This document shows, piece after piece, positions 36,777 to 44,223 of a stretch of 49,492 bases of DNA (position 1 is its first letter; each line of letters opens with the position of its first letter). The stretch comes from Alphaproteobacteria bacterium (lineage in GTDB: Bacteria > Pseudomonadota > Alphaproteobacteria > CAAGCB01 > CAG-977). The notes beneath the pieces were generated by a model. The model made no database searches and was not told where the DNA came from. It was given only the letters and a program-made list of their open reading frames with translations. A program made the translations under genes and the position numbers. Location of the stretch: assembly GCA_017480385.1 (NCBI GenBank), contig JAFVAT010000006.1, positions 1-49,492 of the forward strand, written 5' to 3'.

Positions 36777-36926
36777 ATGAAACCGAAGAAAAAACGCGAT
36801 CCGATCGCGCATGAATTGCTTTGTTCAGGAAAGTACAGGCAGCGGGTCGTTAAAAATAAAAAACATTATTTTCGCAAAGAAAAACACAAAAAAAGCTTCG
36901 ATAAAAAATATTCGGAGCTTTTTTTA
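36777..36926 (+). CDS. arfA: ArfA-like ribosome-rescue factor read into its own terminator
   Basis: The peptide DPIAHELLCSGKYRQRVVKN, then KKHYFRKEKHKK, aligns with E. coli ArfA ([34 protein letters not shown]): the Ala, Leu-Leu, RQRV, KNKK and RK.KH positions agree. ArfA recruits RF2 to release ribosomes stalled on mRNAs lacking a stop codon. As in E. coli, the frame has no stop before a strong intrinsic terminator (36888-36925), so its mRNA would end near codon 48-50 and the product be made only when tmRNA cannot tag it. The formal open frame runs on to 37064 through unrelated sequence. AGGA precedes the ATG. ArfA is best known in beta- and gammaproteobacteria. Confidence 0.78.
36888..36925 (+). 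terminator. Intrinsic terminator inside the arfA-like frame
   Basis: AAAAAAAGCTTCG (36888-36900) pairs with CGGAGCTTTTTTT (36913-36925), 13 pairs with one T-G wobble, around a 12-base loop. The descending arm supplies the T run, so the transcript would end inside the coding frame without a stop codon. Confidence 0.8.
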
Positions 36927-36996
36927 GTCCTTTATATCGTTTTGTTTAATTGTTATGATTCCGGTATTCAATCAAAGCCTGAAGGGGGAAGGGTTT

Positions 36997-38064
36997 ATGC
37001 GGAACAAGTTTATTTCCGTCTTTTTTATTTTATGCATACTCTGTTCCGGTTCCGCCCGGTCTGAGGAGGGCGGTCTTTCCTTCGCAGAATTTTGGAAGAT
37101 TTCAACAGAATTGTTTTGGCGCAAGGCTTCTGTGTCGAAAGTTCTCTGGCTGATCAGGATCGGCGCAAGCGTAACCGGAAAAGACGATGACGGCAAAACG
37201 CTTTTGATGCAGGCGGCTAAAAATAATGCCGATCCGGCGGTGATTGAAACTTTGATTAAAGAAGGATCGGAAGTAAATGCCAAGTGCAGGGCCTAAGCGG
37301 CGGCAGAGAGGCCGGTCTTGCCGTAATGGACGCCTTGATCAAAGCCGGGGCCGACGTCGATGCCAAAACCGTAAGAGGAGATACGACTCTGATCCTTTCT
37401 GCCAGAAAAAAAGGCAGATCTGAAGATTATTAAGACTTTGATTCAAGCCGGCGCCGATGTCAACGCAAGGAATGCAGAGGGAAAAACGGCTCTGATTTGG
37501 GCGGCCCGAAACAACTATAGTGCGGCAGTGACTGACACGCTGATCAAAGCCGGTTCCGATATCACAGTTGTCGATGTGAAAAAATGAACGGCGCTGATCT
37601 GGGCTGCCAGAAACAATTTTAATCCGGAAGTAACGGATATTTTGATTAAATCCGGTGCCAATATTGAAGAAAAAGGGGCTTATCAGACAACGCCTTTGAT
37701 GTTTGCGGCGGCAAAGAATCATAATTCGCAGGTAACGGAGGTATTGCTGAAGGCCGGTGCCAATGTTAATCAAAAAAGCGGCATATGTAAAAACGGTTTT
37801 TCTTTAAGCGTGTATTTGCTTGAAAAACTGGCTAATCTCAAACCCAAAAAATGGGGCGGCGATACGGCTTTGATTTTGGCGGCTAAAGAAAATCGCAATC
37901 CCGAGGTTGTCATTGCTTTAATCAAGGCAGGCGCAGATGTCGGCTCGAAAAATGCGGAAGGAAAAACAGCCCTTCAATATGCGCAGGATAATCCTCAAAT
38001 GAAAAATACAAAGGCTTTGACTATGCTTAGAGAATCTTTGATGAAGGAAGTGATAAATCAGTAA
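36997..38064 (+). pseudogene. Secreted ankyrin-repeat protein, disrupted
   Basis: The start has a signal peptide (MRNKFISVFFILCILCSGSA) with AGGGGGAAGG just upstream, then repeats of the type GKTLLMQAAKNNADPAVIETLIKEG and TALIWAARNN. Three lesions break it: a frame change before the TAA at 37294, another at an A7 run (37406-37412), and an in-frame TGA at 37585. The original frame returns for the last part (to 38064), so all repeats can still be read. When intact it would be a periplasmic or exported ankyrin protein of about 350 residues, probably for protein-protein contact. Confidence 0.82.
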
Positions 38065-38070
38065 AGTTCC

Positions 38071-38916
38071 TTATTTCAAAAAGGCTTTGATTTGTTCCGC
38101 ATACTTTTGACCCGTTTGATAACCGATCGTGTGAACCGTACGCATCTTGTCATCGTTATGTTCTATTTTGCCGATCGGCAAAGCATTCGCCGGGCGGATT
38201 GCAATCAAATCACCCTGTTTTTCTTTTTGACGAATATAGTTCAGCGTTTCGTTGTAAATTTCGTGCCGTTTTTCTAAGGCGGAAACCAGTCGCGGATACT
38301 TCTTAAACGCGATTTTAAACAAGGACAGCAGCTTTGTTTTCTTTTTGGCATATCCTTCGGGGCGGGTCAGAATAACGACATTTCTGTCATATCCGATCGA
38401 TTCAAAATATTTAACGGGAATTGCGTCCGAAATGCCTCCGTCCAGCAGGCGGTAGGCGTCAATCTTAACAATTTCGGAAACAAGAGGCATGGACGCCGAC
38501 GCCCTCAGCCATTCCAAATCGGCATAATCCATTTGGCTCAGCCGTTGATAAACGGGATTGCCGGTCAGGACGTCCGTGCAGACAACAAAAAAGGCCGTTG
38601 CACTGTTCCCGAAAGTCTCTGTATCTAAAATATCCAGCTTTTCCGGAATTTCATGATAACAAAAATCCGCATTGTACAGATTTCCCGTCATTAACAAAGA
38701 ACGTAAGCTGCAGTACCGTTTGTCCCGGCAAAAGCGCGTGTTGTATCTGAGCACACGGCCCTTTTGTCGGGAAATGTAATTGCACCCGAATGCGGCGCCG
38801 GCCGAAACGCCGATGACGCCGTCAAAAAATAAATTGTTTTCTAAAAAAGCGTCAATAATGCCCGCGCTGAATAAACCGCGCATGGCCCCGCCTTCTAAAA
38901 TTAAGCCTGTTTTCAT
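38071..38916 (-). CDS. Patatin-like phospholipase
   Basis: 281 residues. The oxyanion loop GGAMRGLFSAG, the nucleophile elbow Gly-Val-Ser38-Ala-Gly, and the catalytic Asp in LLDGGISDAIP are all present, giving the Ser/Asp dyad of patatins. It resembles bacterial YjjU/RssA-type patatins; probable lipid acyl hydrolase in the cytosol. It is convergent with the ankyrin pseudogene, 6 bases apart. No obvious ribosome binding site. Confidence 0.9.
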   Translation of the reverse strand: MKTGLILEGGAMRGLFSAGIIDAFLENNLFFDGVIGVSAGAAFGCNYISRQKGRVLRYNTRFCRDKRYCSLRSLLMTGNLYNADFCYHEIPEKLDILDTETFGNSATAFFVVCTDVLTGNPVYQRLSQMDYADLEWLRASASMPLVSEIVKIDAYRLLDGGISDAIPVKYFESIGYDRNVVILTRPEGYAKKKTKLLSLFKIAFKKYPRLVSALEKRHEIYNETLNYIRQKEKQGDLIAIRPANALPIGKIEHNDDKMRTVHTIGYQTGQKYAEQIKAFLK

Positions 38917-39087
38917 TTTCGTTCAAAAAATAATGATATCCTTTTGTATAAAATTTAGCTCTTTTTAACATAAAGAGTGTTAAATGTTTTTTAATAAATA
39001 TTATTGTTTTTTTTAAAAAACGTTTTTTTATAGGCGTTTTTTCCAAATAACGGTATACTCTGCATTAAATATGGCAAGGAGGTCATG

Positions 39088-39483
39088 ATGCCTGAATATC
39101 CTACTATTATGATTAACGATTTTTTGGATACGGACGTGCGCGGCATTTTTACGACTCAGTATGTTGAGTCCGCGGAAATGTTGCTGGTGCACAATTTAAC
39201 CGGCTTGAAAGTTAAAATCGTCAAAGAACCGTCTGCTGTGGTCACGTATCTGTTTTCTTTGACAAACGGCTGGATTGAAATTCAGCGCGAGGCCGTCAGC
39301 GGTCCGATTACCTTTATTCCGATGATGCTGCCTAAAGAAGGCGAAGAAAAAGAAGCCGAAAACAGAGAAGCTTCCATTGAGGAATACAGAAAATACAACG
39401 GATTAAGATATCTGAAAAATCTGGCTATTCTTTTGGGCGAAGCTCCGGAAAAAATGGATTCGATTGCGCTGGAATGGCCTTGA
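39088..39483 (+). CDS. Hypothetical protein
   Basis: 131 residues, soluble, with beta-rich first half (LLVHNLTGLKVKIVKEPSAVVTYLFSL) and a charged Glu-rich linker before a helical end. AGGAGG at 39077-39082 favours the second of two adjacent ATGs. Upstream, TATACT near 39053 may be a -10 element. It ends directly against the deacetylase gene on the opposite strand. No family recognised. Confidence 0.65.
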   Translation: MPEYPTIMINDFLDTDVRGIFTTQYVESAEMLLVHNLTGLKVKIVKEPSAVVTYLFSLTNGWIEIQREAVSGPITFIPMMLPKEGEEKEAENREASIEEYRKYNGLRYLKNLAILLGEAPEKMDSIALEWP

Positions 39484-40431
39484 TTAAAAGGCGTCCTGCC
39501 GTACTAAAGCGATCATGCTGATAGGGACGAAAACCAGCCCTTTCTTCCGTGCTTGGGGAATCCATTTCTTCAGGGCTTTAACGGTCGCTTTGTGCGGGTG
39601 ACCGATGCCGACGGCTGTATGATGTTTTAAAGCTCGTTTTTCCAACAAAGACAACTGCGCCATAATATCCGCTTCATCAAGGGAATTATCCAAAAAAACA
39701 TCACGGACGGCATAAGGAACATGTTTGTCCCGCGCTGATTTCCAAGCAACGCTGTCGGCAGAAGTTAAAGAATCCAAAAATAAAAGCCCTCTTTTCTTCA
39801 GTTCATTGATAACTATGGAGACCGCCCTTTTGTTGGCGGTAAATTTGCTGCCCATATGGTTGTTCAGGCCGACATAGCCTGTAAAAGATGACAGCATCAG
39901 ATCCAATTTTTGCAAGATTTCTTCTTCTGACATATCAGAACGCAGAGCATTTGTTCCCGGATCAAAGTGAGAATTGATCGGCTCCATAGGGGCATGAAGC
40001 AGCAATTCATGCCCTTTGCTTTGAGCCGTTTCAGCTTGTTTCTGCAAGTCATCGGCATAGGCGAGAAAAGAGGCTGTAATCGGCGCCGGCAAAGATAAAA
40101 CAGCCCGTGTCATTGAACGATTAACGCCTAAATCATCGATGACAATCGCTATCATAGGGGTTTCTTCCTCAATGTCGGGAATCGGAACGGCATGTTCCAG
40201 CCATGGCGGCAATGCGGTGGCCGGTTCGGGGCTTGCCGGTTCTTTTTTGGCAAAAAATAATCCGGCTGTCTCAAAAGAAGATGATGACGCGGCAGAGGCC
40301 GGCAGGACTGCTCCCCATACGCGCCTTTCGGAACTGTGTGCGTGCGGTGATGTGTATGGCTCGGCCAAAGCCGGTTCCATAAAACAGCAAAACAATAAAA
40401 AGAAATGAATAAAAAAAGGCAGGCGGAACAA
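39484..40431 (-). CDS. Divergent polysaccharide deacetylase family protein
   Basis: 315 residues. A signal peptide (FFIHFFLLFCCFMEPALA) and a variable Pro/Ala/Ser linker precede the domain, which begins MIAIVIDDLGVNRS (metal-binding Asp pair), has HELLLHAPMEP, NHMGSKFT and GIGHPHK. This is the COG2861 divergent deacetylase family, likely periplasmic and often found near cell-division and wall peptidases. TTG is the probable start, with AGGAG 10 bases upstream. It is divergent from lexA. Confidence 0.85.
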   Translation of the reverse strand: MFRLPFFIHFFLLFCCFMEPALAEPYTSPHAHSSERRVWGAVLPASAASSSSFETAGLFFAKKEPASPEPATALPPWLEHAVPIPDIEEETPMIAIVIDDLGVNRSMTRAVLSLPAPITASFLAYADDLQKQAETAQSKGHELLLHAPMEPINSHFDPGTNALRSDMSEEEILQKLDLMLSSFTGYVGLNNHMGSKFTANKRAVSIVINELKKRGLLFLDSLTSADSVAWKSARDKHVPYAVRDVFLDNSLDEADIMAQLSLLEKRALKHHTAVGIGHPHKATVKALKKWIPQARKKGLVFVPISMIALVRQDAF

Positions 40432-40491
40432 GAATCTAAATCTCCTGAAATTAAAATTGTTTTACTGTAAGACAAAAAATTAAAAAAATCC

Positions 40492-40520
40492 TTGCGAAAA
40501 ACAAAGAACTAAAGTAGAAC
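40492..40520 (+). promoter_or_regulatory. lexA promoter with overlapping LexA box
   Basis: TTGCGA (40492-40497), a 17-base spacer, and TAGAAC (40515-40520). The perfect alphaproteobacterial LexA box GAACTAAAGTAGAAC (GAAC-N7-GAAC, 40506-40520) covers the -10 element, so LexA would repress itself. A third, imperfect half-site (GAAA at 40528-40531) follows at the same spacing. Confidence 0.8.
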
Positions 40521-40550
40521 AAAAAGAGAAACTTTGTTCGCGGAGGACTC

Positions 40551-41246
40551 ATGCTGACCAAAAGACAATATCAGCTGCTGATGCTGATTGAAAAAAAATT
40601 ACGTGAAGACGGCGTTTCCCCTTCTTTTGAAGAAATGAAAGAAGCCATCGGATTGAAATCGAAATCAGGGATTCATCGTTTGATTTCGGGGCTGGAGGAA
40701 CGTGGTTTTATTCGTCGGCTGCCAAATCGGGCCAGAGCTTTGGAGATCCTGCGTCTGCCAGATAATCAGGAGGAAAAACAAAATACGGTTCTTTCGGCAA
40801 GAAGTCTTGTGAATCAGCAAACGACTCGGTCTTTTTCCAGATTGAGCGAAAATTTGATCGCTAATTCTGTTGAACTGCCTCGTTACGGCAAAATTGCAGC
40901 CGGGACACCGATTGAAGCGCTGCGCAGTAATGAAATGGTGTCCGTTCCTGCAAATATGATTGGAAACGGGGAGCATTATGCTTTGACTGTTGCCGGCGAT
41001 TCTATGGTTGAGGCAGGCATTTTGGACGGAGACACGGTGATTATTCAACGCACAAGCACAGTTGAAAACGGAGAAATTGCGGTGGCTTTGGTGGACGGCT
41101 GCGAAGTGACGCTGAAAAAGATCCGTCGTAAAGGAAATTCGATTATACTGGAACCGTGCAACAAGAATTATGAAGCGCGGATATACAGTCCCGAACGGAT
41201 TACGGTACAGGGAAAATTGATTGGTTTAATGCGCAGTTACGGATAA
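40551..41246 (+). CDS. lexA: SOS repressor LexA
   Basis: 231 residues. The N-terminal winged helix (LTKRQYQLLMLIEKKL...KSKSGIHRLISGLEERGFI) binds DNA; the C-terminal S24 domain has the self-cleavage site Ala117-Gly118 and the Ser151/Lys189 dyad (AGDSMVEAG and EVTLKK). RecA filaments trigger self-cleavage after DNA damage. GGAGG lies 4 bases before the ATG. The extended linker between the domains is usual for alphaproteobacteria. The tRNA-Glu/integrative element begins about 70 bases downstream. Confidence 0.98.
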   Translation: MLTKRQYQLLMLIEKKLREDGVSPSFEEMKEAIGLKSKSGIHRLISGLEERGFIRRLPNRARALEILRLPDNQEEKQNTVLSARSLVNQQTTRSFSRLSENLIANSVELPRYGKIAAGTPIEALRSNEMVSVPANMIGNGEHYALTVAGDSMVEAGILDGDTVIIQRTSTVENGEIAVALVDGCEVTLKKIRRKGNSIILEPCNKNYEARIYSPERITVQGKLIGLMRSYG

Positions 41247-41271
41247 AAGCGCAAAAAGATTCAAAAAAGTA

Positions 41272-41300
41272 TTGACGGATTAGCGGATAAACTTTATATA
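41272..41300 (+). promoter_or_regulatory. Promoter of tRNA-Glu
   Basis: TTGACG (41272-41277), 17-base spacer, TATATA (41295-41300). It lies 17 bases before the first base of the tRNA. Confidence 0.75.
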
Positions 41301-41317
41301 TAACCCGTCCTGAAGAT

Positions 41318-41393
41318 GTTCCCATCGTCTAGAGGCCTAGGACATCGCCCTTTCACGGCGGTAACGGGGGTTCGAATCCCCCTGGGAACGCCA
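41318..41393 (+). tRNA. tRNA-Glu (TTC)
   Basis: A full cloverleaf of 76 bases. The acceptor arm GTTCCCA pairs with TGGGAAC, the anticodon loop CTTTCAC gives TTC, the T arm is GGGGGTTCGAATCCCCC, and GCCA ends the gene with encoded CCA. Its 3' 44 bases form the left attachment site of the integrative element. Confidence 0.97.
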
Positions 41394-41396
41394 AAA
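41350..41396 (+). repeat. Attachment site copy 1 (in tRNA-Glu)
   Basis: A 47-base sequence from the anticodon loop to just past CCA, repeated exactly at 49302-49348. The bases next to it differ at both ends, which sets the limits of the direct repeat. Confidence 0.93.
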
Positions 41397-41400
41397 CAAA

Positions 41401-41423
41401 CCGTTGATTTTCAACGGTTTTTT
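41401..41423 (+). terminator. Element-borne terminator behind tRNA-Glu
   Basis: CCGTTGA (41401-41407) pairs with TCAACGG (41411-41417) around TTT, then a T run. It lies just inside the element and replaces the tRNA's original terminator, which was displaced to 49358. Confidence 0.8.
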
Positions 41424-41697
41424 ATTTTGCCTGCTTCCGAAAATCCCCGCCGTGTCTGCGTTATGTCTGCATTGTGTAACGAAAAAAAAGTCACCGACTC
41501 CGGCAGGCTGTTAGAGCCGTTTTCTTCGGTCGGGTTCTCCGAATCTGCATTTTCAGATATGCTGTTTAAACGCATTTTAAAGCCCGTATATGCGCTTTGA
41601 TTGTTTCAGGTAGGGTGTAATAGGAAAAATGCCTAACGCTTATTTCTGCAACAAAAGAATAAGGATTTTTAGCAAAAGAAACGGTGCTTCGGTGGCG
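41424..41697. other. Left end of the element, no gene supported
   Basis: Contains the tandem TGTCTGC motifs (41453-41473) matched at the right end. A 45-residue open frame starting at 41464 has no ribosome binding site and overlaps these motifs, so I do not call it. Confidence 0.6.
41453..41473. promoter_or_regulatory. Candidate integrase arm sites, left
   Basis: TGTCTGCGTT (41453-41462) and TGTCTGCATT (41464-41473), 11 bases apart. The same pair, with the same spacing and orientation, occurs near the right end (49175-49195). Confidence 0.6.
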
Positions 41698-42288
41698 TCA
41701 TACAAACTTGATCTCGATTACCCGCGGAATATCCTTCCCGCTCCCGTCGGTCTGCGCTACCTTGTCAACGGGCTTTTCTCCTATCGTGTCGCGGATTACT
41801 TCAAAGGCCCTTACGTTACCGGAAAGGGCTTTGTTGATTAAAGCAACGGCAACTGATTCCGCCGTGTCCCCTGTTTCCAGCAATAAAAGCAACCGTTCTT
41901 TAAGGGCCTTTCTTTCCCGTCTGGCTTCACCCGATTTTTTACCGCCGTTTTTACCTCGTCTCTTTGCTTCGCTCTTGGTTAAACCGCCTTTTTGAATAGG
42001 CTTCAGATTCCCGTTATTCATTTTTGCCCCCTGTTTTTTTCCATTATACGGATTTTTCCCCTGAAACGCCACCGAAAGAAAACGGCGGGGATTATCCCGC
42101 CGCTTCCTTTTGCTCTTTTCCTGTTTTTCTTCTCCGGTGTTTATCAATTCGCCGATAAGAGCTACCCTTAAATCGCTTTCCGCTATTTCTTCAGGCGTAA
42201 AAGTTCCTTTCTGGCGTCTTTCCAAGTTCTGCCGACTGTACTTTTCATTTTGAGCCGTCCGTTTAAACAATGTCTTCAAGATCGACAT
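41698..42288 (-). CDS. KGG-motif protein, terminase-small-subunit-like tail
   Basis: 196 residues if started at 42288, which overlaps the antitoxin gene by 26 bases. The C-terminal 107 residues begin at an internal ATG (42021) with GGGGGC upstream and contain KSEAKRRGKNGGKKSGEARRERKAL, then ALINKALSGNVRAFEVIRDTIGEKPVDKV. The latter resembles phage proteins adjoining terminase genes. The N-terminal 89 residues are highly charged and could be a separate or non-translated part. Likely DNA-binding; role in packaging only a guess. Confidence 0.55.
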   Translation of the reverse strand: MSILKTLFKRTAQNEKYSRQNLERRQKGTFTPEEIAESDLRVALIGELINTGEEKQEKSKRKRRDNPRRFLSVAFQGKNPYNGKKQGAKMNNGNLKPIQKGGLTKSEAKRRGKNGGKKSGEARRERKALKERLLLLLETGDTAESVAVALINKALSGNVRAFEVIRDTIGEKPVDKVAQTDGSGKDIPRVIEIKFV

Positions 42289-42631
42289 TTAACGCTTTCG
42301 CAATCGCTTTAAGGCTTTTCAGACTCCCGTCTGATTTCCCGCTTTCGATTTTTTTTATCATATCAACGGACAAGCCCGCCTCGGCGGCAAGTTCCGCCTG
42401 CGTCTTTTTCCGGTATTCCCGATAAACCTTTACGGGACTTTCGCCGTCAAGAATAGCGTCAACAACAGAGGCGGGCATATATTCCCCTTCGCCCCGTGCT
42501 ATCCGTTCTTCTATCGCCTTTGCGTCCGCCGCGTCCTGCGCGTCTTCTATCGCTTCAATCAGTTTTTCATAAATGGCAAGTGGGATAATGGCGAATTTTT
42601 CCCCTTTGATTGTCAAAACTTCCGCATTCAT
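42263..42631 (-). CDS. XRE-type antitoxin of the RelE pair
   Basis: 122 residues. The N-terminal part (EVLTIKGEKFAIIPLAIYEKLIEAIED) is Phd/YefM-like. The C-terminal part is a Cro/C1 HTH (TQAELAAEAGLSVDMIKKIESGKSDGSLKSLKAIAKAL). ATG at 42631 has GGGGAG 8 bases upstream and lies 4 bases after the toxin stop. It should neutralise the RelE toxin and repress the operon through the repeats at 42931-42996. Confidence 0.82.
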   Translation of the reverse strand: MNAEVLTIKGEKFAIIPLAIYEKLIEAIEDAQDAADAKAIEERIARGEGEYMPASVVDAILDGESPVKVYREYRKKTQAELAAEAGLSVDMIKKIESGKSDGSLKSLKAIAKALNVDLEDIV

Positions 42632-42635
42632 TGCT

Positions 42636-42893
42636 TTAAACTCCCCTGTAAACGTCCCCGCGCTTTCCGATTTTTTCAATCTTCATAATCGCGCCCGTTT
42701 CGTTAAAGATAACTCTATAATCTCCAACCCGTAACCGATAGTAAGGTAAGCCCTGCAATTTCTTAATCTGGTTCTTCAGGCTGTCCGGTGATTCCGCGTA
42801 TTGCTCTATCTTCGCCCGTATTCTGTCCGCGTCCGCCTTGTTCGCTTTTCTTAAAAACTGGCGTGCCTGTGCGCTGTATCGTATTTCAAACAT
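42636..42893 (-). CDS. RelE/ParE-family toxin
   Basis: 85 residues. FEIRYSAQARQFLRKANKADADRIRAKIEQ and YYRLRVGDYRVIFNETGAIMKIEKIGKRGDVY show the full RelE fold with the Arg-rich RVGDYRVIF strand. RelE toxins cleave mRNA on the ribosome, ParE poisons gyrase; the RVIF/YR-type end favours RelE. ATG at 42893 follows AAGG; the longer TTG frame would run through the promoter. Toxin-first order with an HTH antitoxin is HigBA-like. Confidence 0.87.
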   Translation of the reverse strand: MFEIRYSAQARQFLRKANKADADRIRAKIEQYAESPDSLKNQIKKLQGLPYYRLRVGDYRVIFNETGAIMKIEKIGKRGDVYRGV

Positions 42894-42918
42894 TGCCGCC
42901 TTGCCCTTTCTGTCTTTT

Positions 42919-42947
42919 ATTTTAGGAATTAAATTATCCCTTGTCAA
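42919..42947 (-). promoter_or_regulatory. Promoter of the toxin-antitoxin operon
   Basis: On the minus strand TTGACA (42947-42942), 17 bases, TAAAAT (42924-42919): nearly consensus sigma-70. It lies 25 bases before the toxin ATG and is overlapped by the first 21-bp repeat. Confidence 0.75.
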
Positions 42948-42996
42948 TAAAAACAGATAATAAAATTATCCCTTGTCAATAAACGAATAAGGGATA
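42931..42996. repeat. 21-bp direct repeats and palindrome, likely antitoxin operator
   Basis: AAATTATCCCTTGTCAATAAA occurs at 42931-42951 and exactly again at 42963-42983, 32 bases apart (three helical turns). The second copy's TATCCCTT (42967-42974) is also mirrored by AAGGGATA (42989-42996). Confidence 0.8.
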
Positions 42997-43116
42997 TTTC
43001 CGCGGCTCAAAATTTTTTAGGCAGGCGAATTTTGGCCGACTTCGATTTTTACCCCATTTTTTCGCTTAAACGTGATTAAAAATAAATGGGGTACATATGG
43101 TATATATCTATATGTA

Positions 43117-43206
43117 TATCAAAAATTGGTAGGGTTCGGGGGGTAAAGGTATCAAAAATTGGTACCTTTTTCTGTTTTTAAAGGTATCAAAAATTGGTAG
43201 GGTTCG
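43117..43206. repeat. Three iteron-like direct repeats (possible replication origin)
   Basis: TATCAAAAATTGGTA occurs at 43117-43131, 43150-43164 and 43185-43199; the first and third share 22 bases (ending GGGTTCG). The middle copy is also part of AAAGGTATC...GGTACCTTT, a palindrome. An AT-rich TATATATCTATATGTATATC stretch adjoins. The repeats lie just past the 3' end of a replication-type HTH gene. Confidence 0.7.
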
Positions 43207-43209
43207 CCC

Positions 43210-43773
43210 TTATAAAAGCCCCTGTTTCCGTTTCCAATTTTCAAGAGATTGTAAAAGCTCGTTTGTGTGTGAATCCGCGCTGGCGTTCTGTATAACGGGG
43301 GCGGGCGCGTTGTCGTTCGCTTCGGTCGGTCGTTTCTTGTCGCCGTCGTTTTTATCGCCGCTTTTCGTTTTCAGTAAAGCAATCAGTTCCGCGTCCTTTG
43401 CGTTGTTCGGGTATTGCTTCCAGTCGTCAGTTCTGGCGTGTCCGTTCCGGTCGTCTCTCCGAAAAGTCAAGAGCCATTCAGAAACGTTCCCTCTGTAAAC
43501 GCCCTCTTTTGTCCGTTTGATAAAGCCTTTGTTCCAAAGGTCAACAATAGCGCATTTTGTTGTATTTACTGTAAAACCAAAAGCCGCTCCGTCAGAGTAT
43601 CCGAAAGGAATCGTTCCGTTGTTCGTTCCGGTGTATCGGGTAAGAATACAGACTAAAAGCCCTTTTGCGCTTCCGGTCAGTTCCGCAAAAGCGCGGCTTT
43701 GGATCAGGTTAAACGGCAGGGCAATAAACTTTCCGCCTATTCTTTCCTTGTTTGATCGTTTTCCCCGTGACAT
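43210..43773 (-). CDS. Winged-helix protein of replication-initiator type
   Basis: 187 residues. IALPFNLIQSRAFAELTGSAKGLLVCILTRYTGTNNG and FTVNTTKCAIVDLWNKGFIKRTKEG match the helix-turn-helix proteins of alphaproteobacterial plasmids, phages and islands, in which a short initiator-like wHTH domain is followed by a variable tail. The C-terminal part is low-complexity (DKNDGDKKRPTEANDNAPA). The iteron-like repeats next to its 3' end support a role in replication or copy control of the excised element. AAGG precedes the ATG. Confidence 0.6.
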   Translation of the reverse strand: MSRGKRSNKERIGGKFIALPFNLIQSRAFAELTGSAKGLLVCILTRYTGTNNGTIPFGYSDGAAFGFTVNTTKCAIVDLWNKGFIKRTKEGVYRGNVSEWLLTFRRDDRNGHARTDDWKQYPNNAKDAELIALLKTKSGDKNDGDKKRPTEANDNAPAPVIQNASADSHTNELLQSLENWKRKQGLL

Positions 43774-43795
43774 TTTGCCTTATCCTTTTTCGTTC

Positions 43796-43818
43796 GGCGG
43801 GGGTTTATCGCCCCCGCC
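43796..43818. other. Strong GC hairpin between two element genes
   Basis: GGCGGGGG (43796-43803) pairs with CCCCCGCC (43811-43818) around TTTATCG. No T run follows on either strand, so it is better seen as an mRNA processing or translation-control stem than a terminator. Confidence 0.55.
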
Positions 43819-43830
43819 TGTAAAGTTCCG

Positions 43831-44208
43831 TTATTCCGTTCCTAAAAGCGTTTTTCTTAAATCTCTTTGAAATTTTGCTTCTTGTTCAAACCAAGTTATA
43901 AGATTTTCAAAAGCCTGTTTAACATAAGGCAGGTCGTCAAAAACGTTTTGAAGATCAGGCGTCACGTTTTTATAAAGCTCCGCGAATAAGTAAAAGGCTT
44001 CGTCCGCGTCGCGCGGTGCCGTTTGCATAGCTTTCTGATACATTTCCAAAGCCGCCGCTTCGTAAGCGTCCGAATATTCGGAAAAATCCGTTCCCGGATA
44101 TTCCCCTTCTTTGTCATAGTATTTTTCCGACAAGTCAAAAAGCCGTGTTAAAGACTGATTGCCGCGTTTCGCTTGATTGATTAACTGATTATATAATTCT
44201 GTGTTCAT
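43831..44208 (-). CDS. Hypothetical element protein
   Basis: 125 residues, helical and acidic (YDKEGEYPGTDFSEYSDAYEAAALEMYQKAMQ, then YKNVTPDLQNVFDDLPYVKQAFENLITWFEQ). AGGAA lies 8 bases before ATG. Its first eight residues, MNTELYNQ, and the ribosome-binding region are nearly identical to those of the next gene upstream. No family recognised. Confidence 0.6.
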   Translation of the reverse strand: MNTELYNQLINQAKRGNQSLTRLFDLSEKYYDKEGEYPGTDFSEYSDAYEAAALEMYQKAMQTAPRDADEAFYLFAELYKNVTPDLQNVFDDLPYVKQAFENLITWFEQEAKFQRDLRKTLLGTE

Positions 44209-44223
44209 TTTGTTTGTTCCTTT

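Noticed and set aside
36927-37064. Continuation of the arfA-like frame beyond the hairpin
   Set aside because: This part overlaps the start of the ankyrin gene in another frame and has no ArfA similarity; transcription probably ends before it.
37585-37587. TGA read as a sense codon (recoding) in the ankyrin gene
   Set aside because: Other genes here end in TGA (for example ldcA and the Mur ligase), and the ankyrin gene has two further frame lesions; decay is simpler.
41464-41600. 45-residue frame at the left end of the element
   Set aside because: No ribosome binding site, overlaps the putative arm sites, no similarity recognised.
43117-43206. CRISPR array
   Set aside because: Only three repeats of 15-22 bases with short unequal spacers and no cas genes; iterons or operators fit better.
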